Shown in pieces: positions 21,544 to 34,202 of a DNA stretch of 64,000 nt. The position numbers and the translations under genes are program-made. Source of the DNA: Cryptomeria japonica (Eukaryota > Streptophyta > Pinopsida > Cupressales > Cupressaceae); contig NW_026729323.1 of assembly GCF_030272615.1 (NCBI RefSeq), positions 1 through 64,000 of the forward strand, read 5' to 3'. The number at the start of each line of letters is the position of its first letter. Positions within the stretch are counted from its first letter, which is position 1. The notes under the pieces were generated by a model. That model worked only from the letters and a program-made list of their open reading frames with translations. It ran no database searches and was not told the DNA's origin.

Positions 21544-24502
21544 AAGCCTAAATAGAAGTTAATGCATGGATGCAACTAAATGATTGGCACATACCATAGT
21601 GAACATGCACACAAGCATACTATAGGCACGTATTCAATCTTCGACTATTTTTAATAATAAACTATTATTTTTTAAATAAATAAATCATAATCCACTTATT
21701 AATGTGCAACCAGTCAATTTCTAGGATTAATGATGGTCCACTTACTCACTCTTCTTCATGCTCACTAATTATCATTTGTTCTATTTTAGGCGTGAGCTTT
21801 ATTTCTTTTTCTTTTGAAAGCTTGATGATTCAAGTAGGTATCTAATAAAATAAGACCAAGTATCTCTACTAGAGGCTATTACCTACTAGACTATAAGTAG
21901 TGTAAATCCATATACCGGTTTATTTGTACTAAACAAATATGCATGAATATATACTATTAAAGATATTTTCATGAATATATTTATAGTCTTTTCTTTATAA
22001 TTACATATATTTTGGAAATAACGACTCTAATAGTAGAGACCAAAGGGTATAAAGAACTGTTATTGTGAAAAATACATATTAGGAATTGTATTGATACAAT
22101 ATATATTCTAATACATGATATATTATTAGCATCCAATATTCATTTCTATAAAATACGAACATTTATATTTGATAGAAATATACAAAACCATATTTAAGTT
22201 TGTCATATCTATATTATTTAGTTATTTTATATGTAGAAATAAGATTTACATCCCTCCATTTTAAATATGTCTCTTAGTGTAAAATATTTCCTCACATAAA
22301 TTATGGGGGTATTTCATTACTCAAAATGCATAAAAGAAGATAAATCCTACTCAAACATTTATTTTGGGAACATCATGAAATATTAGGAAAAGAAGATAGC
22401 TTTCATTGATATTATTAACACATGATTTTTCCTTTTTGTTGTTGTTATATGCAACCATCTTAAATACCCAAACATAGTATGAATATATTGACATTACCCA
22501 AGCTTCTCATGAATGCACAACCTTAACATTGATAGGACCAACACATGCCCTTCTACTTTTACTCAACTAATTTTTGAATAATGTAAGTATTGTGAGGTTA
22601 GAAATCATATATATGTCTCAAATCCAAATATATTTCAAACTAACATGGGATTGGTACTTTCACCCATACTTACTTCCCATTCACAATCTTACATTTCCTC
22701 CTACCATAAACATGTAATACTACAATACCTTCACCATATTACTAATAATGGATTATAGAACCTAATCCTCTAACATCTTTACAATATATGACTTTTCATA
22801 GTGAAATTACAATGTAATGCCAATATTTTATCGCTCTTTAAGATATTTAACATAAAATTCCAAGTATCATCATGCCAATGAGAGTCAAATTTGTCTAGTA
22901 TTATACATTGGATTGTTTTTTTTCAATTAAGACATGATGAAATATTCTTAACTATAATTTTTAAACAAACATATGCTCCTCCATACAAGTATACCATTAG
23001 AAAGGAAATGGAAGAATTTTTTCTTGACATAGAATTGTAATTTTTTACTCAAACTTTCCTTAAGACTATTATTTTCAAAATAACATTTAATTATCATTAG
23101 AGGTAATAATAATGGAAAATAAAAAATAAAGGATTAATCTCCTCCAATCCTTAATGGCATCATGAAACCTTGAGGGTCCTAGCCATACCCTTGGGCAAGA
23201 AGGACACGTTTCTTACCATAAAATCTATGGTGACAATTTAATACATATCACAATATCTCAATTTACATTCATTTTTCTAATACCCACATACTCCTCTCGT
23301 AATCCATAAACACATTGCCCTACAAAAAAAATGAAGTGACAAAAGAAAAGGACCTTATCTCTCGCTCCAAACTCTCAAGTTGATATCCATCTCCATCTAA
23401 TAAATATTTTCCCTTCTTCAACCATCTCTCCTCCATCCAAATTCTCCAAATGGAGAAGTGGATAATAACCTATATCCCCATTCTCCACAAGATATTTAGA
23501 GATTTACACCCAACACACTCTTCCCAATGCTTCTAACTCATCACCTTAAGAAATGTGGGCTTTTGAATGGTCTCATCAAGCCCAAAGGACAATATCACAT
23601 GTCTTAGAGGTCCCCAACCCCAACGTATTGACCCTAGAGACCTATTTTTACACAAGGATAATCAAAATTGACTAAAGAATACCTTGTAAATACCCATATC
23701 AATTTTAAATTAACCCAATGCTCTCCTAACTTTAACCCTCTCTCATCGCATGAATTAAAATTATATACCCTCTCAACACATTTAACTTGACCCTTAATAG
23801 TAGAACCCTTAAGCATGATAGTTAAATTATTTTATTTCCTTCTTAAGCACTGGCTCCAAGAATAGGCATGTAATAATATTGACTTGATAAGGGCATTCAT
23901 TGAAATTGATTTTCCATGAAAAAAATGGGGATGTTACTGGTTTTTATTGATGAATGTAGTAATTCATGAATTGGCAACAAAAGATAATAGTTTGAATAGG
24001 GAAACATGCAAGATCTTTCAATGATGCAAATTATAGACATAATCTAAATATGCACCTTGTAAGCTATGTTATCAAAAGGTTAATTGTGCACAAAAGTCTG
24101 ATTGATTAAACTTGCTCATGAAATGGTGAAATATTTAGTCTTTATCTCAACTTTTATATACGAATGAAAAATCAGAATTTTTTTTCGTAAAATTACATTA
24201 TTAAAATCCAAAAGCCTAAAGCCTGCAAACATTAAGAAAAACAATTTATTTCTATGTTTTCATGCTTTCCAAACAAAAATTAATAGACAATTAACTAGGT
24301 GAAAACATTAATCTTGCCTGGGACTACCAAACTTACAATGATATTAAATCTCCATTGAATTAAAAAAACATAAATATAGAAACTTTAAAATAAGAAGTGA
24401 AATCTACTTAACATGACCCTATTACAAAACAACACAATAAAACTAAACGAAAGTCAGCCTATCTCACTTGTTGAAAACTGGGTGAAGGATATAAGATGTT
24501 CT
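21544..24502. other. Unassigned AT-rich DNA
   Basis: About 3 kb with no convincing coding frame, repeat array or recognisable element on either strand. Composition is strongly A/T-rich with C-rich, G-poor patches near 22300-22800 and 23280-23650. Confidence 0.5.
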
Positions 24503-25889
24503 ATCTTACCCGTTATTTTTTTTTATCAGTAAAGGCAGAGCCAGATATATATTAATTAGTTTAAATACATAGTTTTTGTCACTGAGTTCCAAGACATTCA
24601 AAAAAACCCCTGCTCTTAGTGAGCACAGAGATCCCACCAAAACCTGAAAACCTTTAAGCTTATGGTTTAGCCATTTTTCTAAACCATCAAAGGTTTAGTA
24701 GTCTAGGAAAAACAAACACACTATTAACGATAATGTCTGATTTCCGGCAACCTAGATATAGAGTTTTTGAACATAAAATTAAAACCTAATAAAAATATAC
24801 ATGTATAATTGCATATCCAGAACTCAAAAAGAGGTATCCGTAGAAAGCCTAGCTTGAGGAGGGAATGTCGGGTTGTTGTTGTAGTTGCTTCCTAGTATGG
24901 CCTCGGCCTCTGTTTGTTGAAGAGCTTCGGCCATGACCCATGCTCCCTCGACCTCTGCTCGAGCCACCTCTACAGCTTTGTTCTGGTTTTGGCTTTGCTT
25001 CTGTAGCAGAGTCATGGAGGGCTTTGTTAAATACTTCTTGGAGTCCTTGAAGAATTTCCACTGGGAAGAGTTCCTTGGTAAGATTCCAGACCATTTGCTT
25101 GGGTAGCTTCTGGTCCAGCAAAGATGCCACGAATCTGGATGAGATGCTGGTGTTATCCTTTGGGTATTCATCTTTGCTCAAATGTGCGCTACCCAGAATC
25201 ATTTGACAGCAAGAAGAACTGGAGGGTCCGAGTAGATAAGGAGATATTTGAGTCTCAAATCTGATATCTTCCTAAAAGAAAGCTGGCGAGTAGAGACACT
25301 TAGTGATATGGGGGTGTCTGCACTGAAGCAAGAGACAGGCCTAGGATACACACTCATAATGAAGCCAAATGGGGGCTCAGAAGACATGGTAGCAGAGAAC
25401 AAGGGCATGCAAGAAGAGAAACTAGAGATGAAAAGAAAATAATGAAGCAAGAATAAGACGCTTCTGTAGGAAGGCGGGTGCACGACTAGACAAGCAATAA
25501 TGGGAATTAGAGAGCAATAAAGGCTCGCGCGAAGGTGGTGGAGATTAAATGCCCAAATCAAGCCAAATCTACTCGAGTGCAGAGGGAACGATTAGCCTGC
25601 AGACAGGTCATGAAAAGGACTAAGCGGCGGCGCTCACCAGCTGGTGCATTGTGGGTCCCTTTTTTATGTGGCCGGTTTGTCTACTAGGCTAAGCCAGACC
25701 CACCTTGCATCCCGAGGTTAACTGAATGGTTTATTTGAAAAGAAAGTGACCGTTAGAGTCAACCGCCAAAAGGAGGGCGGGAAAGGAATATTTAAATTTG
25801 ATTTTTGCAGTCCGCCAATCTACTGGCAAGCCGCATCTCGAACCTTATCTGATCAAGTCTAGTTAGCTTGCTCAATCTTACCCGTTATT
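24503..25889 (-). mobile_element. L1-type retroposed sequence with 15-bp target duplication
   Basis: The 15-bp direct repeat ATCTTACCCGTTATT stands at 24503-24517 and 25875-25889. On the minus strand the enclosed segment ends in a run of A (T run at 24516-24524 on the plus strand) right beside the left repeat. An A-tail plus a long target duplication is the signature of LINE-driven retroposition. The 1.36-kb insert is richer in GC than its surroundings. On the minus strand it holds a possible leader, a frame of about 60 codons from ATG near 25384, and a second frame with a Gly/Arg/Ser-rich end. It may be a retrocopy of a host mRNA or a 5'-truncated LINE. The transcript source is not recognised. 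Confidence 0.75.
24849..25202 (-). pseudogene. Open frame inside the retroposed sequence
   Basis: A 117-codon frame on the sense strand of the retroposed insert. The first half (about residues 1-75) alternates charged and hydrophobic residues (FVASLLDQKLPKQMVW, LFPVEILQGLQEVFNKAL) as in a helical domain. The second half is Gly/Arg/Ser-rich (GGSSRGRGSMGHGRSSS). An overlapping frame at 24824-25171 is also open. An upstream frame ending near 25199 (ATG near 25384, MSSEPPFGF start) may be the same protein before a frameshift. No family is recognised. Confidence 0.35.
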
Positions 25890-25966
25890 AATTCAACAGT
25901 TGGATAACATTTTTTTTTCGTAGTGCTATCAATTCAGAAGTCACAATCAATTCCGTGAAGAACAAA

Positions 25967-26423
25967 ATGGCAGCAAATATCATTACATTGAGGCTGTGCA
26001 AAGGTACGGAAGGCTTTGAAGATTTCCAGGTGGAGAAAATGGTTGCAATGGAATCAGAGGTCATAAAGAATTGTATCCAACACACACACAACTGGACGGA
26101 GCCTCTAAGGCTTACTCTTCCTTCTGGTCACCTCAAACCTGGTAAAGTGCTGAAGAAAGTTCTAGAGTATTGTGAATACCGTTGCTCATGCAAAATCCAA
26201 CAGTATATCAGAAGAAGATGTGAACATCTGGGATACAGAATTCGCTCAAAATATTATTACTGCTGATAAAAATCGGGCGTCTGTCTGTGATATTCTTAAG
26301 GCGGCTGATTTTCTTATAATCGATGGTCTGCGTAATTTGTTATGTATAACTATCGTAAGATTCATTAAAAACAAATTTTGTAGAGCGGGCAGCAATCCTG
26401 TGAGAGTCAAGGTAGGGATATGA
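25967..26423 (+). pseudogene. SKP1-like gene, frameshifted
   Basis: SKP1 is the adaptor that links cullin to F-box proteins in SCF ubiquitin ligases, in nucleus and cytosol. ATG 25967 opens the POZ-like N-terminal half (ITLRLCKGTEGFEDFQVEKM, AMESEVIKNCIQ, then LPSGHLKPGKVLKKVLEYCEY). At about 26180 the frame is lost. The next frame continues the family with SEEDVNIWDTEFAQNII and the conserved DILKAADFLIIDGLRNLLC helix region, then VRFIKNK. The family's usual C-terminal end (about 25-30 more residues contacting the F-box) is missing; the frame ends in unrelated residues at 26423. AAG|GTAGGG at 26409-26417 could be a splice donor, so a downstream exon is possible. The frameshift argues for a pseudogene. 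A retroposed insert lies about 80 bp upstream of the start. Confidence 0.85.
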
Positions 26424-28960
26424 ATTAAGTCTACCTGAAAGTAGATATCAAAATTACTTAACTGTTCCCTATTTGTGTTTCAAAATTATGTAATTTCTCT
26501 TGAGCTATACTTTAGATTTGCAAAGAGATATCAGATGGTGTTGAACACATAGATTTTATTGGTCGTAGCAATAAATTATTTAAATTTACAATGAGAAATT
26601 AAATAAATTAAAAATTGTAATTTTAGCTTTCAAAAAGTGTTTGGAAATGTATTATGAATTGATCCTTTAGTTTATTACAGGATTTTGGCTTTTAAATTTT
26701 TTATAATTATAGTGATAAAATATATAATTAATGGATAGATTATTTACAATCAGATAAAATATTCCTACAAAATTGAATAAGATTGTTTTGAACTACATAA
26801 TTCTTATGTGACCAATATTTCCTTGTTAATGTAATTGTTAGGTTTAAGAAGAAAAATGTTGTATTATGGAATTTGTGGAAATAATATAAGATTATGTTTA
26901 GTGTAGATAAAGATAGATCCATACTAAGATAGTAAATCCTCTAATTGCCATGTGAAAGTGATCCATAAAGAATTAGACACATCATTCATAAACAACTCAC
27001 CCACAAGAAATATATGCATTATTCCCAACCCTCAATACCTACTAATATTCCATTAATTAAGTTATCCTATTTTTCCTAATAGTTGTGATACTTGTTGATA
27101 ACTAAACTTCATAGAATTTGATGACAAGACCAAGCTATAAAAGTCAAATTACACTTGAAAATAAAAAATTAAATATGTAATACATAACCATTTCATTAGA
27201 CTAAGGATGTAATTGCAAATGCATAAAATAACTAAAATGAAATAAAATTAGATGATATGAGCTTCTCATATAAGAGAAAGATTTGAGAATATATAGAATA
27301 CACCACTAAGAGATATGAATGTACAACTAATGCTAGATATTATATGTATCCATAAAAGTCAGGTAACCTAATATAATGTACAACCACTATATAATATAGG
27401 AGAATGCATAGATGTGTATCAAAGGGATCCATAAATACACATGCATATTTCATTGGACTATATATGTACTATTAAAAATACACATGGGAAATATATGATT
27501 ATAAGACTATATGACATGAAATGTTCATATGAGAGAAATAGACAAGTATATATAAAGTACACCATTAAGAGGTGTGAAAGTATAACCAATGTGGGATAGT
27601 ATGTCTCTAAAAATTGAGGGAAGTAAAATTCATGTAGTAAATACACTTTTAAAGAAGATAAAGCCTTTAAATAGGTGGTGTATTTGAACAAACAAAATAG
27701 AAAAAAAAATTGTTAAGTAACCATTATAATCAACCAAGAAATAGTTTATTAATGTAATAATACAACATGCCTCACTTATTACATTAATATTAAAATGGGC
27801 GAAATATTGCAAGAGTTGCACACAAACCTTCTTGATACTTTTATGAAGAATCTTCACCTCTCCTCCTTGTTTACCTAAGATATTAGGTTGATTTCACTAA
27901 CTAATCTTGTGACTATAGAATGTACAATCACTTAGACATCATCAAAGAAAATAAATTGGACATAACTTTCTAATAAAAGTCCACATCTCCTTTGAGTGTG
28001 TCAAAATGCCTTCTCTAGTGCTAAACATGAGAAAACAACTCTCCTCTTAGAGTCCACAACATACAAAACCTCAACCAAACATGAATACATTAAATGCACT
28101 GATAAAAATTTGTCCTTCTTGAAGGGACACAAAGAATTCCAAGCCTCCTCTTTCCTTTAGAGATAAAAATATGAAATGTGCTTCCCATGTTATAAATCAT
28201 CCCTTAGTTAGAAGCTAGATCAAGATGATAGATGTCCTCGTCCCTCTATTTCCTCCAATATTCAGTTGGACCTTGATTTAATTTGTAAAGAACACAATCC
28301 TCATCAATATCATGGCGTGGTCAATCTTTTCCATGCATTACAAATTCACAATATTGTGTTTCACCGTTAGTTTTAGTGATAGCTTTATATTACTCAACTT
28401 ACCAATGATAAGATCTTTAGCCTGTTGAATACAATTTGTTTAAAAATGTCCACTTTTTTAAAAATAATAGCATTATTGTTGAAATTTTAGGCTTCTTCTT
28501 AATAAAAAAGAAGTTTTATAAATAATTGAATTATTATTTTTAGCTCTACTTTCTTCATCAATCAAAGATGACATCACAATTTTCAATCTAGGATTTGTTT
28601 GTTTAATGTAAAAATAATATAATCAAAACTTGAAGACACACTACTTAGTAACCTTATTTTTGCATTATCATCATTGACTATAGAGTTTAAAGTTGCAAGT
28701 TGGTTGTAGGAAATAAAATATACTATGTTGAATAATATTATCTCCCTCTTTCATCTTCAAACTAAACTTCTATTTATTTATGGACATTTAAGGACTTGAA
28801 GCCTATAAACCAAATAAATATCTAAGCCCCTCTTACATTTTCTTTGATATCATTGTTATGTGAATATGATGTAAATATAAACTAAGATGAATCAATACTA
28901 TGACCCTACAATATTTATCTATTAATTTTATTCTGATTAATTAAATGAGAGAGAGGGAAC
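26424..28960. other. Unassigned AT-rich DNA
   Basis: No convincing gene on either strand. Two similar phrases (ACACATGxxxAT... with AAGAGATATGAATGTAC / AAGAGGTGTGAAAGTAT near 27305 and 27570) show a diverged local duplication. If it is transposon-derived it is too decayed to name. Confidence 0.4.
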
Positions 28961-30640
28961 ATGCCCTTAATATAACTAGGAGGAACTCACAAGCAATGAG
29001 ACCACCAAACACCCAAAAAAGAGGACACAATTTTAAAAAATAGGTCTTTTTACTAGAGCACCCAACTAATAGGAACAAGGGTCTCGAAGCCTCAACAAAC
29101 TTTCATTCTTAGAATAGAGGGGTTTTAGAGAGAACCCTTAACATTAACCCAAAGAAAAACCCTTACAATGATAGAATAGTCAAGGAAACTAAAACCTAGC
29201 AACGAGTTTTAGAAGGCATCCTGCAACCTTAAAGGGACACCTAGCCATTCCTACAAAACATAAAACATACTCAAATGGACTAATCTAAAAATACTTAAAG
29301 GCACCTCAATAAGCCACCTAATCACATTAGAACTTAGAACCAATATCTCAGAAAGGAAGAGCACCTAGGGAGAGGCCCTAGCAAAAAAACAAGAGAAGCA
29401 AAGATCCCAAAATGTTTTGCAAGCAAGAGATCTAGAGAGAAAACCAAAAAGGCACAAGTGATAGGGGGAGAAAGGGGTAGAAGTAGAAGCCCTCGACAAT
29501 GAAAATAACCTTTAAAAGAAGCAATATTATAGTACTATAGAAAACACACAAAAAATAGAGCCCTTTCTAGTTATGTGCTCCTAGATTAACTAGCCCTTAA
29601 CATCCATCTCAAGTCCACCCACCATAACACAAGGAAAACTACCACCAAAAGAAACATCGCCATCATGAAAAATGAAGACAACAGCCCACAAATTCCCAAC
29701 ATCAAAAGAAACCTTTATGAGCATTACAACTTCAAGGCGCCCCTCTAAGGGTCATCAAAAGGAGTAGAGCAATAGACATATTCAGAACCCAATCCAAAAA
29801 AGAAAGGAGGACTGAGAGACAGACTCACAAAAGAAAGGAATAAGCTACCCATTTGAAGAAACCTGAAGCACTAAAGGACACCATCCGTTATAGTACAAAA
29901 TTCCCCCTCCATAGGACTATCAACACTGAACATAAGAGTTTGAAGCATCACGCAAAAATGGAAGCCAAGCACTTACACTACCAACAATAGGGCATACCCA
30001 TAGTAGGCAGCCAAACAAAAAACACCCAATGTGACATCCCAACCTAGAGCACATACTACACTGAGAAAGCCTCACAATCACAATTCTTACCCACCCACCA
30101 ATAGAGAGGAGATGTAGGAAATCACATAACCTCAAAAAGCATTTTCATCCAACCAACAACAACGACAAGAGAGTGGGGAGAAAAACACTAGCATCTCAAT
30201 TCAGGCAAGCAAAAGAAAAGTGATAAAACTCCATAGAAATGGAGAAACCTCTATAGCATTCCAATAATGCATCCCTCTAGTGAGAGTTCGGAACATAAAC
30301 TACAAGCAAGGCTAAGACTAGGAAAGAAACTCGACCATTATCCATACAAGCCACAAACCCACAAGGAGTAGGGAAACTCACCTTTAGGAAATAGTAGCAA
30401 TACAACTTAATGCATAGTAGAATGCAACACCATACCAAAGCGTATTTGAGATAAGCAAAAGGAGAGATTAATGTCCAAAAACCATGAACCCTGCATACGG
30501 TGTACAACATGAGTGAGGTGATCAACAATCTTATAGGGAATTAGAATACCCTAGATAGAAAAAATAGAGGAATTCCACACAAAGATTCTACAAAAGGAAC
30601 TGGAGTACTAATAAGTTAGCACAACCCAACTTTCACCAAA
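28961..30640. other. T-poor, A/C-rich stretch without recognised gene
   Basis: The plus strand shifts to A and C with few T for about 1.7 kb, then returns to balanced A/T. Both strands have scattered open stretches (for example minus 30277-30528 and 29920-30135), but none shows motifs I recognise. Strand asymmetry of this kind often marks a decayed retroelement or a formerly transcribed unit. Confidence 0.4.
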
Positions 30641-33546
30641 TTGATCACATACAAGAGGGTTTGTAATTGGCACACACCAGCAAAGAAGGTCCCACAAAGG
30701 AGAAGGGGTAATACCAAGATGAAGGGGCAAAGAATCGCACACCCCCATAGGAGGGCACATCACATGGGCGAGAAAAATGAAGAACAAAGCGGGTCAGTGC
30801 AAGAAGCTGAGTCCACATTTTGGCAAAAAAGTGGAAGTGTTTCCCTCGATTTTCAGATTTTGCCACATTTGAGCTAAAAATTTGAAACACTTAGAGATTG
30901 AATATTGAAAAAAGTTAGTAATACAAAATATATTACTTCGAGTCTACTTTCCAAATATGTAATTTATTTCAATACCCACAAATAGAAACTGACTTTCAAA
31001 ATGAATTTCTAAAAAGAACTTTCTAAAAATGTATGTTTTATGACCATACCATGTACATGTATGAAGCAAACTTTTTGACACAAATAAAAGGCTTTTTTTT
31101 CAAATCATCTTGGAAATTAATTTGTAATACACTCAAGATTGATGAGCATATTTTTTTGTATTTATTTTTTTGAATATTTAATTTTTAATTTTATATTGGC
31201 CCTAATTATAGGTATAAAAACTTGACATGTACGACCCACATAATTTGACCTAAACTTGTCATTTTTTGATTTTTTTTGTTTAAAGAGAAAATAATTTTGT
31301 GTAGATTGATGACATATAATTTTTTTTCAAAAGACTTTGAAACAAAAAGTTATTAAATAAATAAAATTAGTTGATATTTCAAGTTTATGGACTAGATTCA
31401 GTATAAATTAAATTAAAAATGCAAAATAAATCAAAATTTAAAAAAATTTACATAGTCAAAATATGCACAATTTAATGTGAAATGGGTTTTAATTTTTTGA
31501 ATATTTTTTCTAATAACACATGTAAAATATTGTAGAAGTTTGTATTTGTGCTTTCAATTATCCAAGTTTGACTTTGTAGGTCCAAGTCTAAGGTCTGGGC
31601 ATTCCATTCTTATCCCGGACATAAACCCAAGGTAGAAGGTGGGTTGTGGGGTCCTTTTCTTTTTTTTTACCTTAATTTTTAATAACGGACCTCCGTTTTA
31701 AAAAAAATGGGGGGAAAGTGTATTTAAAAACGGGTGCCCATTTCTTTTACATAGCAACCCCCCATTTTGAAAAGGAATGGGGGCTTTTTTTTTTTTTTGT
31801 CCGGTCCTCGTTTCATTTTGCCTCATGAGCCCAGAGCTAAATGGGTTCCCATTTAAAAAAAATGGGCCTCCATTCCTGGCAATGGACTTCCCAATGCATG
31901 GACTTCCCCCTAAGTGGTGCTCATGTTCTTGCACTTACCCAAGCCAAATAGAATAGAGTCAAGGCCCAAGGGGAAACCAACGCTTGCCTCCAAAATAGTA
32001 GAAGAGAAAAAACCCACCGAGCAAAGGAAATAAAACCAAGCACCAAAGCAACCCAACGAACCAACACAATTTGATAAGTCCAGTCACCAACACCAAGACC
32101 CTATATAGGAATAGGGTAGAATCTGAGAATGCTAGGCCATGGGCTTGTCCATCTCTATCCCCCTTTTCGGAGTTCTCTGGATCTATGGAATATGGTATAT
32201 GAGTGTCTTTGATCTTGGCTATGATAGATATCAATACAAAGTTTTTTATAATTGAATGTCTTACAATATGAAAGTTGTAATTTGATATGAAATTATGAAA
32301 TATGAGTACTAGGGATAATGATACAAAATTAAAACTAATCAACATGAGCATATAATTTTATAATTTAGATATGCAGACATCAAGTATAGATCAACAAATG
32401 GGATGCAAAGAGGAATCTATGTCTTAAATCTAAACTCAAAAATGCAAATAATGGGGCCAGGACATCTTGTTCCAAATGTGTTTGATGTATATATCAAAAA
32501 TAGTTTAGGATAAAGATGTCACTTTGAATATATTGCTAAAATTTCATTGAAAAACTTTCAAACTTTGAGACTAGGTGACATTGTCTTATCTTTCTCACTT
32601 GTGTGAAATCTAGTCCTACATGTCTTAGTTTTATTTTTTTGGATATGTATTTGTTCTATCTAGAATTTGTCACTTGCACATATAAGAGGGGAAATTTTTT
32701 GTTGGGTTGATAGTGGTTTACCTAGGTCAAATCCGGGGTTTGGAATTAAATTCTAGTGATAAATTGAAATAGAAAAAGATGGTATTCCTTTATGGGGTAG
32801 ATGCTAGATCTAAAATTGAAAATGTGTGATTTAAATGTTATACCTTTATAAATTTTCCTTTCCGTCTTGATGAAAAGTTTGATGTTTCCATGTAGTCATT
32901 CATGAATGTTTTCATAAGAACTTGGTCATGGATTTCATCTTGAATGCTTGAAATTTAAATATTTGACTTCTCATTCAATACTCTAATGATGCTTGACTAC
33001 TTTCTCACTTGAATTTGAATCTTCTCTTGAGGAATTGAATTGGAAACTTGTGGAGAGATTTTTCAAATGAGGTGGTAATAATTGATTTAATACCTATTGT
33101 AATGAAATTTGTTGAAAATAAAGAAGGCCAACATAAAAAATTAATTCCCACTAATTTTTTTTTTATCATTAGAGGGTTCAAATATAGACCCTTTTGATCT
33201 GATCAAAAACACCAAAGTGAGGCCCAAGTGAGTATGAAATTGTATGCATATATGATTTACAACACTACACTTCCCTATGTCAATGATTAATTAAATAGAT
33301 AGAAATATTATTTAAGATAACCAAAACTTCCTCTAGCTTTATTATTTTCTAGTTTGTTTAATGCCTATATCTCAAATAGAGAGTCACCACAATTGAGCCA
33401 AATTTGATAATAATATTATTGAGGTTATGTGATTTATTCAAATATAAGACAAGTAGTGCCCGAGCCTCTACTTTTCTTTTAGTTTCTTACTTTAATTTTC
33501 TTTTTCTTTTTCACTTCGATCACCTTTCTTGAAGAATCCCAAATAA
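30641..33546. other. Unassigned AT-rich DNA
   Basis: No gene recognised. Around 31680-31880 the phrase AAAAAATGGGxCTCC recurs in both orientations (near 31705, 31755-31785 and 31855), suggesting a decayed small inverted-repeat element. The rest is featureless. Confidence 0.4.
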
Positions 33547-33657
33547 TTCATCTAGCAACAAATGGTCTTGGGTTTCCTCAAATGAATCATCATAATTCAA
33601 TATAACACATCTAGCAGCAAATGGTCTTGGATTTCCTCAAATGCATCATCATAATTA
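33547..33657. repeat. 59-bp tandem duplication
   Basis: CATCTAGCAACAAATGGTC begins at 33549 and recurs at 33608 with a few substitutions, giving two adjacent copies of a 59-bp unit. Confidence 0.8.
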
Positions 33658-34202
33658 AATTTTTATTTACTTGGTTGAGTCATGATTCATGTGCCTCGTG
33701 AGTGATCATATGAAGCATTTATAGGATAAAAAATCCCATGAATGGGAAAGAATAGCTATATGTAATTAATAACATTAAAATTTATTTTTTTTTGTTTATT
33801 TTAAAATAATAATATTGTGAAGACAATCAACATTCTTAATAAGCAATCAATAATAATATTATTAAATAAAAGATAAAATTTTATGTAGTTTAATATTACA
33901 AGTGAATAAGTGTCTGCGATGACTTGTAAGAAAATTTGGCAAAAAATTTGAAAAGAGGGCAAAACCGTATGCCGAGCTCTCCTGTGTACATGTTGGAGGA
34001 GAACAAATTTGAATGTCTAGATCATCTTCCTATCCCTAATATAGGTAGATATCATGTTTCTTAACATTCTTTGGTTTTCCATGGGAGGGAACAGTGGCCT
34101 CATAAACAATACCTAAAAAAATTATCCAATGGAAGCAATGGAAATGATTGGCATGATTTCTTAAGCAGGAGATCTCATAGGCTATTGTGGGTTTGAACTG
34201 AT
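33658..34202. other. Unassigned AT-rich DNA before the LINE
   Basis: AT-rich with no gene. The last 200 bases (GC somewhat higher) may be the 5' untranslated part of the LINE that follows; its true 5' end cannot be fixed. Confidence 0.4.

Noticed and set aside
28200-28420. Possible Gag knuckle of a Copia-like element on the minus strand
   Set aside because: Only a weak Cys/His pattern; no frame holds and no other domain is nearby.
30277-30528. Minus-strand hydrophobic ORF with apparent membrane segments
   Set aside because: It comes from the A/C-rich plus strand, which reads as Leu/Val/Cys/Phe on the minus strand. No start context or family match.
31690-31880. Possible miniature inverted-repeat element around AAAAAATGGG
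   Set aside because: The recurring phrases are short and do not define clear arms or a target duplication.
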